Shown here in pieces: positions 1 through 9,613 of a stretch of 64,000 bases of DNA. The notes beneath the pieces were generated by a model. The model was not told where the DNA came from. It saw nothing but the letters and a program-made list of their open reading frames with translations, and did no database searches. Source of the DNA: an uncultured Lachnospiraceae bacterium (GTDB taxonomy: Bacteria; Bacillota; Clostridia; Lachnospirales; Lachnospiraceae); contig CAJKGK010000020.1 of assembly GCA_905199445.1 (NCBI GenBank), positions 5,058 through 69,057 of the forward strand, read 5' to 3'. Each line of letters opens with the position of its first letter. The first letter of the stretch is position 1. Both the position numbers and the translations under genes were made by a program.

Positions 1-710
1 ACCTTAATAAAATAGCCTGCACTATAATAGCCCACCTTTTCCGCAATCGCTTCCAGAGACCAGTCCGTTTTAAGCAAAAGTTCTTTAGCGCCATTCATTC
101 GATAAGCTGTCACATATTCCAATATAGACATCCCGGTTATTTTTTTAAACAACCGCATCATATACTGAGGATTCAGTGAAACATGATCCGACAAATCTGT
201 CACACAGAAGGATTCTCCTGCATTTTTCTCTATATATGGAATAATTTTAGAATGAACAATATCCTTTTCGACCCGTACGCCGCCAGGCTCCGGCTGCGGC
301 GTCATTCCGCCCCTGCGCTCGCTCAAGCGACTGACTGCCTTTTGAAGACACCGTTCCATGTCTTCCACATCTACAGGCTTTAACAAATAATCAAGACAGC
401 CCAGCTGGAGCGCCTTCCGGGTAAATTCATATTCCGGATGACAGGTCAGCATGATACATTCCGCAGGATCGCCGCAAAACCTGGCCCACTCCATCACCCA
501 CTCCACAAGATCCAGTCCACTTTCTCCGGGCATTTCTATATCGCAGATTAAAATATCTGCTTTATTTTTTTCCAGATATAATTTAGCCTGCCGAACAGAA
601 TAAACCCCTTCCACAGATGTGATTCCACATTTTTTCCATGATATATCCTCAATCAGAGCCTGTACACAAAATTCTTCATCATCAATAATCAGCACTTTTA
701 TTTCAGACAT
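1..710 (-). CDS. YesN-type response regulator, AraC output domain (C-terminus cut by window edge)
   Basis: The frame is open from an ATG at 710 to the left edge (236 codons visible). Residues 1 to about 120 form a CheY-like receiver: acidic pair D10/D11, phospho-acceptor D57 in the ILICDIEMPG context, and the LLKPV lysine. After a short linker an AraC/XylS DNA-binding domain starts near residue 145 (both helix-turn-helices visible, the second cut by the edge). YesN relatives often carry a long central domain of 200 or more residues; here receiver and HTH are almost directly joined. The start overlaps the end of the upstream sensor kinase by 8 bp (ATGTCTGA), so the two are translationally coupled. 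It probably activates genes in or beyond this locus. Type certain; target unknown. Confidence 0.93.
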   Translation of the reverse strand, partial: MSEIKVLIIDDEEFCVQALIEDISWKKCGITSVEGVYSVRQAKLYLEKNKADILICDIEMPGESGLDLVEWVMEWARFCGDPAECIMLTCHPEYEFTRKALQLGCLDYLLKPVDVEDMERCLQKAVSRLSERRGGMTPQPEPGGVRVEKDIVHSKIIPYIEKNAGESFCVTDLSDHVSLNPQYMMRLFKKITGMSILEYVTAYRMNGAKELLLKTDWSLEAIAEKVGYYSAGYFIK

Positions 711-2424
711 TTTTTTCACCCTCCTGCTGCAAATGAATTAAAATTTCCACAACCGCACCATTGGATACACGGTTATAAAACCGAATCTCGGCATTTTCAT
801 GATAAATCAGCTTCAGACGTTCCACACTGTTTTTAATCCCGGTTCCCGCAGACTCCCCCCAGTTTTGCTGCTCTGTAAACCGATTAAGAACAGAAAGCAT
901 TTCCGGTGAAAATCCGGGTCCTGTATCTGAAATACGAATTTTAATTTCAAAATGTGCCTCCTGTATAATTTCTATATGGATACAGATTTTATCCTCCTCA
1001 TCCAGTCCGTATTTCAACGCATTCCCGACAAAGCTTTCCAGCAAAAACGGAGGAATGGGCACGATTTTCAGCGCCGGTTCACAGTCTATTTGATAGCTCA
1101 ATGTCCTTGGAAAACGAATTTTCTGCAGACTCAAATACTTTTCTATATGATCCAGCTCCTGCTCCAGACAAACATAACGAGACTCCACATTCACAACATA
1201 CCGATAATATTCAGACAGCAGACGTATAATCTTTCTTGTGGCATCCACATCCCGTTTACTGTATGTATAGAGTGTATTCAGGGAATTGAGTATAAAATGA
1301 GGCTGAATCTGCTGAGATAAATACCTCAGCTTTGTTTCCTGCTGTTGGATTTCCTGTTCATAGACAACAATTTTTATCTGTTTTAACTGATCCATCATAC
1401 CATTAAATTTTTCCTTTATTTTAGAAAATTCAAGGCTTGTTTCCTGATCTGTATTAAAACGATATTCAATGTCTCCCTTTCCGATCTTTTCAATCCCCTC
1501 AACAAGACTGCGCACCGGTACAAGTACCCACCTGGATATCCCCCAGATGACAACGGCAATTATAAGAATCACAAGAATACAGGTAATCCATATATTCATC
1601 ATATTTTCCTGCCAGGAAGTGCTTAACTGGGCCTCCGTCAGGGACATGGCAACATAAAGTCCGGGATGCAGTGTCTGTTCAAAAATAATCATACTGTTTT
1701 CAGAGCCATTTTCAGGCTCATAAACATAATCGCCATAGCCAATCTCAGAGAGATTTATATGATCAGAAATACCTGAAGTCAGCATTTTTCCATCCGGATC
1801 CGCCAATGCCGCTGCCCCCTTGTCCTGAGGGATATCTAAAAAATTCAGCAAGTCGTCGCAGGACACCCACACACCAAGAGCATACCATGTATACTGATAA
1901 ACCCTGTAAATATAGGTACTGTCTCCAATTTTCTTAAAAGACCACCGGTTACCGCCAATCCCCTTTTCATTTAAATTCCCTATATCCGACATAATCACCT
2001 TTGTCATTTGGGGATTAACCTTTGAGTTAATAAACAGTTCCTGCTCCGGATAATAGGCAAAAACACCTTCAATATACGGGCAGATCATCTTAACAGAATC
2101 AATTTGTTTCTGAACACGTCTGACATCAATCCAATAATACTGACTGTCCCTGCTTTCCTGGGTTTTATAGTTTACAAGCCGGTCAAAGCTGTCGCTGTTC
2201 ATTGGCATATTTAAAAGCAAATCTTCGAGAAGCATAAATGATGTATTAACTGTGGTTGTATAAATATCCACTTCTCTGTGGGTTTCCGTAATTTTTTGTA
2301 TCCTCCGGTTTTTTTGCAAATCCGCTGTATTCCATATAATCAGACTAATTGCCGGTATACCGATTAAAATAATAACAAGAAACATTTTGCCTCTTAATGT
2401 CCGAATAAATCCTTTCAACAACAT
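703..2424 (-). CDS. YesM-type sensor histidine kinase
   Basis: Membrane sensor kinase of the LytS/YesM class. An N-terminal membrane helix is followed by an extracellular sensing region of about 230 residues, a second membrane helix, a HAMP linker, then the His_kinase domain with phospho-acceptor His in QPHFILN (near residue 376), an N-box (ESFVGNALKYG) and ATP-lid glycines (DTGPGFSP, GTGIKNS). The frame extends upstream to an ATG at 2463, but a promoter -10 (TATACT) lies at 2454-2459 inside that extension. The ATG at 2424, preceded by AGGGGG, is therefore preferred; its SD spacing is short. It is coupled to the regulator at 710. Ligand unknown; an oligosaccharide is likely from family habit. 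Confidence 0.9.
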   Translation of the reverse strand: MLLKGFIRTLRGKMFLVIILIGIPAISLIIWNTADLQKNRRIQKITETHREVDIYTTTVNTSFMLLEDLLLNMPMNSDSFDRLVNYKTQESRDSQYYWIDVRRVQKQIDSVKMICPYIEGVFAYYPEQELFINSKVNPQMTKVIMSDIGNLNEKGIGGNRWSFKKIGDSTYIYRVYQYTWYALGVWVSCDDLLNFLDIPQDKGAAALADPDGKMLTSGISDHINLSEIGYGDYVYEPENGSENSMIIFEQTLHPGLYVAMSLTEAQLSTSWQENMMNIWITCILVILIIAVVIWGISRWVLVPVRSLVEGIEKIGKGDIEYRFNTDQETSLEFSKIKEKFNGMMDQLKQIKIVVYEQEIQQQETKLRYLSQQIQPHFILNSLNTLYTYSKRDVDATRKIIRLLSEYYRYVVNVESRYVCLEQELDHIEKYLSLQKIRFPRTLSYQIDCEPALKIVPIPPFLLESFVGNALKYGLDEEDKICIHIEIIQEAHFEIKIRISDTGPGFSPEMLSVLNRFTEQQNWGESAGTGIKNSVERLKLIYHENAEIRFYNRVSNGAVVEILIHLQQEGEKNV

Positions 2425-2453
2425 GTCCCCCTGTCTTCCCTTCATTTTCCCTG

Positions 2454-2519
2454 AGTATAGCATTTATAAAACATCCGTCAATACTCTGTGATGACCTTTA
2501 ATTTATCAATTGTGACTTT
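2454..2519 (-). promoter_or_regulatory. Promoter with two 21-bp-spaced activator repeats upstream of the sensor kinase
   Basis: On the minus strand a -35 TTGACG (2476-2481) and -10 TATACT (2454-2459) are separated by 16 bp. Just upstream are two direct repeats, AAAGGTCA (2492-2499) and AAAGTCA (2513-2519), each preceded by GATAAATT and offset by 21 bp, two helical turns. That is the usual geometry of an AraC-type activator contacting two major grooves next to the -35. The binding protein (the YesN at 710 or the AraC-GH39 protein at 2554) is inferred, not shown. Confidence 0.55.
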
Positions 2520-2553
2520 AATTTATCGATAATCCCCTTAAAAATCCCACCGG

Positions 2554-4923
2554 CTAAGCTTCATATACCGGTTCAAGATGGATATATATAAATTCACATG
2601 ACTGAAGGCGAATCTTCATATTCAGCCGTGTCCCATCGGCAATTATCAGCTTTCTGTAAATTTCCGGCGAACTTTTCCCCCATATTGTCCTTTTTTCCAA
2701 GTCATTAGCAAAGCCCAGCGAACTGTTTTCAAGCCAGTACTGGTAGGCGCAGCCACATTTCCAGCTCAAACTGAAATGATGGGCAATATACTTTCTGTAA
2801 TTAACCCCGGTCATGGAAAAGTTAAAAATACAGGGCGCATATAAGGAGGGAAAATCCATGGTGTACCTAATATTTGTCAGCTTTTTGCCGTTATGTCCCA
2901 ATTCATTATACATCGATGGATTTTGAAGCAAAATCCAGATATGATCCCCTGACTTCTTTATAAGAAGTTCTCTTTCCATCACAAGTAACTTTCCGGTAAA
3001 GTGATTCAAAAAGTCGAAAATATAAAATGAATTTTTTCGAATATTATCCCAGCAGAAAATGCCATTTCCCCCATAAAACAGCTTTGTGTTCTTTCCCGTG
3101 AAATCTTCATAATCTGTCAGCCTGAAACATGCCGTCCCTTCAAAATATCTGCCCAATTCCAGCCATACATTCAATATATAACTGCTTCTGAGTACGGTAT
3201 CATTAGCCTGCACATTCTCCCGCAAAAAATCTGTGTCATTTCTGTCCCTGCCATTGCAAATTGGATGGGAATATGAAGGTTCCAGGCAAATATCCGCAAT
3301 AATCAAACCAACATCTTTCCATGCACTTCGCCCCGACACCTCTAAAAATTTCTCTATACGTATCTCATCCATTTCAAAATGTTTAAAGCCTACGATCATA
3401 TAATCCGGCCTTAAATCGGCACAGATAAGGGATTTCAAAAAATCCGGTTCCGCTGTCTGAATATACAGATAGGTTGAAAACCCCATTCCATACGCTTGTT
3501 TTTTCTTAACAGTCAAATTGTAATACGGACAAAGCAATTCAAAATTCCGGTCTCCTGCATACAGGCTTATGCCATACTCACCAATATAGGATCTGTAGTA
3601 ATGCCCTAAATGTTCCAGAAACAAATCCAGCATATAACCAAAATTCCAATAATCGATTTGGGAAATATCAAAATGAAACACCGGATAAAGATGTACACTG
3701 TTCAAAAAATCCAAAACCACATCCAAGGGCCCCCAATTTATATGCTTCAGTTTTTTTCCCTGAACCTCAAATACACAGGTTGAAGCACCGCCTGCCACAC
3801 CATCTATTAAAAGACTTACATTCCCCATTTGCGGGCTGATTTGTCTGCACATATCCTGGATCATCCTGTATAAAAGATATGAATAATTATCCACATACAG
3901 CAAATGATGATTTCCCAGTTTTCCCGTGCTCTTTTCAGACAGTACAACAGGATCATGATAAATTTTAATATCCGGACGGTTATATGTGGACAGATCAAAT
4001 CTGCCCTTATGTTCATATTGCCCCAGCATCTCCAGGAGTACCGCCGGCGCTAACCGTAAATCGGATTTTTTATTTAACAGACGATGACCGGCCCCCGGGA
4101 AAATACATTGTTTTCGATAGGCAGCCGGATTACGGCCATATGCCTCTTTAAAATACGATGCAAAAGACCGGGCACTGGAAAAACCTGACTTTTCTGCAAT
4201 TATTTCTATTGTCTCACTGGTTATCCGCAGCAATTCCTCGGCTTTCTCCAGGCGCAGCTGCACAATGTACTGTGTATAACTTTTATTCAGATATCTCCGA
4301 AACAAATTTGATACATAAGGCTGAGTCATATAATGGCGTTCTGCCACCTCTTTAAGCGTCATCTGTTTTGTATAATTTTGGCGGATATCTTCCAAAATAT
4401 CACGAAATTGCTTTAAGGCAGAACTTTTTCCCACATTCCCTTGTGATTCGATTCCTGTAAAATTAGAATGCAGCTCATACAGCAATAAATTCACCAGCCC
4501 TTTATAAGCTAAAACTAAATATGGATTTGAAGATTCAGATAACAGTACCCGGGCTAAATCAATCAAACGGTCCGTGAGAGTCTCATACGCCGACTTATCC
4601 TCATCAATACTGGAATTACAATTAAAATATACACTGCTGTTAAAACCCAGCTGATCACTTAACCGCATTGTATCCACCCTGAAAATCAGACCAATCCCCT
4701 GAATCCTCATATATTTGTGCAGCTGAAACACATTAACTGCCATTATATCTCCTGCCTTAAGCATAAAATGTCTGCCTTCACATTCAATTTCCATATGGCC
4801 GTTAAGCATAAAAATAATTTCCACTGTTTCATGCCAATGCAGTCCTTGTGTTTTTTCTGTTTCTGAAATAATATTAAGAACTACGGTTTCCCAGTTTCCT
4901 CCAAGCTCAGTTTTTTCCTCCAT
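2554..4923 (-). CDS. AraC-family regulator fused to a degenerate GH39-like domain
   Basis: About 789 residues. Order: cupin-type AraC sensor domain (residues 1 to about 120, with LHWHETVEI), an AraC/XylS double helix-turn-helix near 180-280 ending GRNPAAYRKQ, then about 500 residues resembling a GH39 beta-xylosidase barrel and beta-sandwich. The regions where GH39 enzymes carry the acid/base (WNEP) and nucleophile (TEWN) glutamates seem to read FELLCPYYN and IIADICLEPSYSH here, so catalysis is probably lost and the domain may bind sugar. The start is the ATG at 4923 behind AGAGGGGG at 6-7 nt; the frame runs nine codons further upstream without an SD. It lies upstream of the YesMN pair on the same strand and divergent from the lipoprotein esterase. 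Fusion clear; GH39 assignment and loss of active site are inferred by eye. Confidence 0.8.
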   Translation of the reverse strand: MEEKTELGGNWETVVLNIISETEKTQGLHWHETVEIIFMLNGHMEIECEGRHFMLKAGDIMAVNVFQLHKYMRIQGIGLIFRVDTMRLSDQLGFNSSVYFNCNSSIDEDKSAYETLTDRLIDLARVLLSESSNPYLVLAYKGLVNLLLYELHSNFTGIESQGNVGKSSALKQFRDILEDIRQNYTKQMTLKEVAERHYMTQPYVSNLFRRYLNKSYTQYIVQLRLEKAEELLRITSETIEIIAEKSGFSSARSFASYFKEAYGRNPAAYRKQCIFPGAGHRLLNKKSDLRLAPAVLLEMLGQYEHKGRFDLSTYNRPDIKIYHDPVVLSEKSTGKLGNHHLLYVDNYSYLLYRMIQDMCRQISPQMGNVSLLIDGVAGGASTCVFEVQGKKLKHINWGPLDVVLDFLNSVHLYPVFHFDISQIDYWNFGYMLDLFLEHLGHYYRSYIGEYGISLYAGDRNFELLCPYYNLTVKKKQAYGMGFSTYLYIQTAEPDFLKSLICADLRPDYMIVGFKHFEMDEIRIEKFLEVSGRSAWKDVGLIIADICLEPSYSHPICNGRDRNDTDFLRENVQANDTVLRSSYILNVWLELGRYFEGTACFRLTDYEDFTGKNTKLFYGGNGIFCWDNIRKNSFYIFDFLNHFTGKLLVMERELLIKKSGDHIWILLQNPSMYNELGHNGKKLTNIRYTMDFPSLYAPCIFNFSMTGVNYRKYIAHHFSLSWKCGCAYQYWLENSSLGFANDLEKRTIWGKSSPEIYRKLIIADGTRLNMKIRLQSCEFIYIHLEPVYEA

Positions 4924-5159
4924 GAAAATCCCCCTCTTGTATATAGACATTCTGCCATTACTGCTATTTTATAATATTTTTTACTATATAACTGTAAATA
5001 TATTACATTTTTATCATCTTCACAAGATTTTTTCTGAAAACTGGAATAAAATACTGTATTTTTTGTTTCGCCAGTCCCTTATAACATCAAAAAGTTTATG
5101 GCAAAATAGAATAATCCTAACGAAATGTCAGGATTATCATTTGAGAGGAGTGTATTTTT

Positions 5160-6767
5160 ATGAATCGCACATTAAGAAAATTAGGATGTCTGGTAACAGC
5201 TTCAACACTTATAGTGTCTATGGCTGCCTGCAGTTCAAAAGCCCCGGACAAAACCCCGGAAACTTTGACCGAATCCGCAGCCGGCGCCCAAACAGCCGGA
5301 GAAAACAGTGAGACAAAAGAGAGCACATCAGATACGAAGCAGCCGACGGATTCAGAATCAACGGCGGAATCAGAAAGTTCTTCATCTGCACCTGTTTCAT
5401 CTTCCTATTCGGATATGCCAGTCAAAGAACCTGAAGTATCCCAAGAGGATTCCAACTATTACCAGGAGCTGCTTGACACAGAAATTTATAACTATAAACT
5501 GATCCGTAATGTGCCCACAGCATATGAGGAACAAAGCTGGGATACATACTGCTCTGCAGCCAACATCCTCCTGACTGTTGATCCGGAAAAAATCAGCGAT
5601 GTCCAAAAAGAACTGATTGATAAAGCTGCTGCTGCCCGTGAAAACCTGATTCAAATCAATAGTGCAAAAGACTGCATGTGGTATTTATGGAATGAAAATA
5701 TGCCTATGACAGAACCTGCAGAAAGCCTTCAATTTACAGTGGAAAGCTATGACAACTCAGATTTCCGTCCATTTTTAGTGCCTTATGTGCTCGAAGACCA
5801 AAGCAATGTGAAGGGTAATATGATTATTGTCGCCGGCGGCGGTTACTCGTCAAGAGGCAACAGCGGCGAAGGCTATCCCATTGCAGAAGGCTTTAACGAA
5901 CGGGGTTACAACTGCTATGTGCTTCAGCGCCGGGTTGCTCCCTACAGCACAGAAGATATATGGATGGATATGCAGCGAAGCATACGCTATGTCCGCCATA
6001 TGACAGACCAGATGCAGCTGGGCGGTGCCGATAACATAGGTGCTGCCGGATTTTCCGGCGGTTCCGGAACCATTCTTGGCGCAATTGCCAAATATTACGG
6101 CGACGTTTCACCCACAATTTCCGACAGCAGCTATACTCCCGATGAAATCGATGCGCTTAGCAGCGATCTGGACACAGCGTTGTGTCTGTATGGCCCCAAC
6201 TACGCCGGAACCCCGGATTACCAGGGCCTTGTCACTGAAAATCCTAATATTCCCGCATTATTTGTAGCCGTTGGCGCTGATGACGAAACAGGTGCCGTGC
6301 CGGACTGCCACACCCTGGTACAGTCGGTTTCTGATCAGGTAATGACAGAGCTTCACACCTTTGCCAATGTGGGCCACGGCTTTGGTGTCGGTCTTGACGG
6401 CACAAATTCCGTTCTCTGGATGGATATGGCCGATCTTTTCCTGCAGCAGGTTACAGCCGGCGGAAAGGCTTCTTCCGGAGACAGTGAGACAGCCGAAACA
6501 GCCGAAATTCCTGAAGAATATACAAAATCTCAGACCTATTCCGCTGCCTTTGGTTTTGGCGATGCTCAGATAACCTGTGCCGTCAATGATGACGAAAATA
6601 AATTTTATGTATACTTTACTGCATTTAACGAACTCCAGGTACTGGAAGGCATTGTGGATGAAAACGGCATTGTAACCGTCACCTATGATAAATCCGGTTT
6701 TATGAAAGGTGACGCACAAATGATCTATGATCTTGCGGATCCGGATGGATGGACGCCGATTAGCTAA
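5160..6767 (+). CDS. Secreted lipoprotein alpha/beta hydrolase (BD-FAE-like esterase)
   Basis: The 535-residue product begins with a lipoprotein signal peptide (lipobox SMAAC, Cys near residue 23) and a low-complexity Ser/Thr/Glu linker, so it is anchored outside the membrane. The hydrolase core has an oxyanion loop AGGGYSSRG, nucleophile Ser in GFSGGS, acid in GADDETG and His in VGHGFG, in the order seen in acetyl/feruloyl xylan esterases. About 100 C-terminal residues form an extra domain I do not recognise. SD is GAGGAG 9 nt before the ATG. The leader holds a small inverted repeat (ATAATCCT/AGGATTAT, 5111-5137). It diverges from the AraC-GH39 regulator, a plausible controller. Substrate is inferred. 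Confidence 0.82.
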   Translation: MNRTLRKLGCLVTASTLIVSMAACSSKAPDKTPETLTESAAGAQTAGENSETKESTSDTKQPTDSESTAESESSSSAPVSSSYSDMPVKEPEVSQEDSNYYQELLDTEIYNYKLIRNVPTAYEEQSWDTYCSAANILLTVDPEKISDVQKELIDKAAAARENLIQINSAKDCMWYLWNENMPMTEPAESLQFTVESYDNSDFRPFLVPYVLEDQSNVKGNMIIVAGGGYSSRGNSGEGYPIAEGFNERGYNCYVLQRRVAPYSTEDIWMDMQRSIRYVRHMTDQMQLGGADNIGAAGFSGGSGTILGAIAKYYGDVSPTISDSSYTPDEIDALSSDLDTALCLYGPNYAGTPDYQGLVTENPNIPALFVAVGADDETGAVPDCHTLVQSVSDQVMTELHTFANVGHGFGVGLDGTNSVLWMDMADLFLQQVTAGGKASSGDSETAETAEIPEEYTKSQTYSAAFGFGDAQITCAVNDDENKFYVYFTAFNELQVLEGIVDENGIVTVTYDKSGFMKGDAQMIYDLADPDGWTPIS

Positions 6768-6830
6768 TCCCACCGCTTAAACGTCCACAGCACACACATG
6801 TCAAAGCCCTGTCTATGACAGAAAAATCAA

Positions 6831-6872
6831 GGGCATGCGGCCTGTGAAACAACGCCCACAGGCTGCATGCCC
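6831..6872. terminator. Bidirectional terminator
   Basis: A 16-bp stem (GGGCATGCGGCCTGTG against CACAGGCTGCATGCCC, one G-U pair) lies between two convergent genes, with TTTATTTTT on the plus side and TTGATTTTTC on the minus side. Confidence 0.85.
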
Positions 6873-6892
6873 AATCTTTATTTTTAAAATGT

Positions 6893-8110
6893 TTATTTAT
6901 AATACTTGTCGTAATTTGCAAACTGTCTCACATGATTTTTTACCAGTCTCAAATACCGTTTCCAACCCAGATCACCGCGCATAAACAGCGGATTTACCAT
7001 TTTCTTTTCCTTAATCAGGCGTTTCATTCGTTTGATCATTTCCGGATCTTTCACATGCTTATAAGCTACAGCCTTTGGCACAACCATCCACAGATGTTCT
7101 TCCTGTGCTGTCTCAAAAGGAATATCCTTTTTGTAAACATAATCCTCCACAAAATATCTGGCCACATTAAAACCTGAATTGGTTACATAAAAATTACTTC
7201 TTCCCTGGCGCACATTGATTTCAAAAAACTTGTACTTGCCGTCTCTTGAATCATACTTGATATCAAAGTTGGAAAAACCGGTAAATTCCAGATCTTCCAG
7301 CAGGGCCTTCACCTTATGCATCAGTTCATCATTAGGCTCTGTAATAATAACCGCATGATTTCCCAGGCCCAACGGTGTATGCTCCTCTAAAAGCACATGA
7401 CCCAGACACATCATTTTAACCTTACGATCCCTGCCTGAATAACAGGTTAAAACCCTCATAAATTCATCATTTCCCGGAATCATATCCTGAATAATCAGCT
7501 TATCTGAGTAACCGGAGGCATAAATTTCACCAATCGTCTTTTTTACCTCATCCAGTGAATTCAGCTTATAAATCTTGTTCTGTCCTTCAAAAGGATGATG
7601 AAAATAATCCACACCATTGGATGGTTTTAAAATCACCGGGTACTGGAAATTCACATGAATGTCCATCCCCATGGAAGAATCATAAACAAGGGTTTCCGGG
7701 TAATCGATACCGTGCTTTTCACACATTTTATAGAAATTTTCTTTTAAAATCAGCTGTTCCATAAGATCATGCTCGATATACGGTGCAACTACATTTTCCG
7801 GAAATTTATGCTTAATTCTGCTGAGTGTATCCACATAGCTGTCCCCGCAGCCAATAGCCAGAATCGTCTTATCCGGATAATGTTTGGACAGCTTTGTGAT
7901 CGCCTTTAAAACCACCTCTTCGGTATCCATCTGAGGGTTTTTCCGGTAATTCGTAACCTTGCTGTAGCAGCTGGGACCGGACATATACTTTCCAAGAACA
8001 TAGGATTTGACCTGATATTCTTCATAAAATGCCCGGGCCACGCTGTACGTATTAATATCTCCGCCAAATAAGACGGGAACAAATTCTCTTTCTTTAAATT
8101 CCATATCCAT
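6893..8110 (-). CDS. ATP-grasp ligase (carboxylate-amine ligase type)
   Basis: The 405-residue protein has an N-terminal Rossmann-like domain (VPVLFGGDINTYSVARAF, AIGCGDSY), then an ATP-grasp fold: PVILKPSNG as the ATP-clamp lysine, LIIQDMIPG as the hinge, and metal ligands in FFEINVRQGRSN. This layout is shared with ATP-grasp ligases that attach amino acids or similar groups, including the D-aspartate ligase family of peptidoglycan cross-bridges. The substrate cannot be read from sequence. It appears monocistronic, with the bidirectional terminator behind it. Start at the ATG at 8110; an in-frame ATG two codons later is possible. Confidence 0.75.
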   Translation of the reverse strand: MDMEFKEREFVPVLFGGDINTYSVARAFYEEYQVKSYVLGKYMSGPSCYSKVTNYRKNPQMDTEEVVLKAITKLSKHYPDKTILAIGCGDSYVDTLSRIKHKFPENVVAPYIEHDLMEQLILKENFYKMCEKHGIDYPETLVYDSSMGMDIHVNFQYPVILKPSNGVDYFHHPFEGQNKIYKLNSLDEVKKTIGEIYASGYSDKLIIQDMIPGNDEFMRVLTCYSGRDRKVKMMCLGHVLLEEHTPLGLGNHAVIITEPNDELMHKVKALLEDLEFTGFSNFDIKYDSRDGKYKFFEINVRQGRSNFYVTNSGFNVARYFVEDYVYKKDIPFETAQEEHLWMVVPKAVAYKHVKDPEMIKRMKRLIKEKKMVNPLFMRGDLGWKRYLRLVKNHVRQFANYDKYYK

Positions 8111-8202
8111 ACGCTTCTTTCATTTATTATTGCCCATTGATTATTACAGCTTTACTCTTGCTCAACGTTATAAGTATAGCCTTTGTGTACAGCTGAGTCA
8201 AT

Positions 8203-9555
8203 TCATTTCCCAGACTCCAGTCTTCTCATTTTATAAATATAAGCACTGACAAGCAGCACGTCCGCCCCGAACCAGGCTGCGACCTCTGCATAATACACAC
8301 TTTCCTGTCCGAAAAACATGGGCATCAGCATCACCACACCCACACGCATCAGCATTTCCATCACGCCCGAAGCCATGGGAATCATCGTATCCCCCATTCC
8401 CTGGATTGTGGAACGGACAATGTGTAAAATATAAAGTACAAACAACAGCGCACTCATGATAAACAGGTAATGATAAGCAATATCCGTCACAGCCGCCACC
8501 TCCTGGGGGCTTCCGGAAATAAAAAGTCCCAGAATCCGGCGTCCGAAAATCATCATCACAACCGCAATAACCTCCGAGGTTAAAAAGGCCATCACCAGGC
8601 CGGCGCGCATTCCCCGGGAAATACGCTTATACTGGCCCGCACCCAGATTCTGTCCGGTATAGGTTGTCATGGAAAAACCAAAAGAGGTGGCCGCAACCTC
8701 CAAAAGTCCATACAGCTTGTTTGTCGCTGTAAAACCGGCCACAAAAAGCATTCCAAAACCATTAATTACCGACTGAATCACCATACCGCCAATCGCAATA
8801 ATCACATTTTGAAATGCCATGGGTACCCCTAAAAACATCAGTTTTTTCACAAGCTGCCCGCTGACCTTAAAAGATTCCCGGTTAAGCCGTAGAATCTGAA
8901 TTTTTCGAACTGCCAAAAAGCAGTAAACTGCCGAAAAGATCTGGGCGATCACCGTAGCGGCTGCGGCACTGGCCACACCCATTTTAAAGCCCATGACAAA
9001 CAGAATATCCAGCCCTACATTAATCATAGCCGCAATAATCATAGCGATCAGCGGCGTCCGACCATCACCTAAGGCTCTTAAAATCGAGGCCAGCATATTA
9101 TAGGCCATCACAACAATAAGACCACTGAAGGAAACTCTCAGATAAGCCAGGGAATCACCGATAATATGGTCCGGTGTGTTTAAAAATTGAAGCACCGGCC
9201 ATGCAATCGCCTGCATTAAAACCGTAAATACCACAGCCATGATACCGCTTAAAATTATAGATACACCAACGGTCTGCCGCATTTTTTCAAATGCCCTTGC
9301 CCCAAACTGCTGGGCTATCAGAATAGAAAATCCCTGAGTAAAGCCCTGGGCCAGCCCCAGAACAAGCCAGTTAAACCAGTCTGCGGCGCCCAATGCGGCC
9401 AGAGCGGATACACCAATCCCCTGGCCCACAATAATGGAATCCATAACTGTATATAACTGCTGAAATACATTGCCAAACATCAGGGGCAGTGCAAAAACAA
9501 TAATCTGCTTCCACGGTGTCCCGGATGTCATATCCTTAATCATTCCCTGTTTCAT
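8203..9555 (-). CDS. MATE family efflux transporter
   Basis: The 450-residue integral membrane protein has about 12 hydrophobic helices in two similar halves, with the MatE signature near the N-terminus (ALPLMFGNVFQQLYTVMDSIIVG) repeated in diverged form after residue 240. MATE proteins export drugs or metabolites using Na+ or H+ gradients. SD AAGGAA precedes the ATG by 5-6 nt. It lies between the ATP-grasp gene and the folate transporter gene on the same strand; no shared function is evident. Substrate unknown. Confidence 0.9.
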   Translation of the reverse strand: MKQGMIKDMTSGTPWKQIIVFALPLMFGNVFQQLYTVMDSIIVGQGIGVSALAALGAADWFNWLVLGLAQGFTQGFSILIAQQFGARAFEKMRQTVGVSIILSGIMAVVFTVLMQAIAWPVLQFLNTPDHIIGDSLAYLRVSFSGLIVVMAYNMLASILRALGDGRTPLIAMIIAAMINVGLDILFVMGFKMGVASAAAATVIAQIFSAVYCFLAVRKIQILRLNRESFKVSGQLVKKLMFLGVPMAFQNVIIAIGGMVIQSVINGFGMLFVAGFTATNKLYGLLEVAATSFGFSMTTYTGQNLGAGQYKRISRGMRAGLVMAFLTSEVIAVVMMIFGRRILGLFISGSPQEVAAVTDIAYHYLFIMSALLFVLYILHIVRSTIQGMGDTMIPMASGVMEMLMRVGVVMLMPMFFGQESVYYAEVAAWFGADVLLVSAYIYKMRRLESGK

Positions 9556-9613
9556 AAAAATTCCTTCGTCGTTTCACAACAATTCTTCATTTCAATATAG
9601 AATTATCCTAAAA

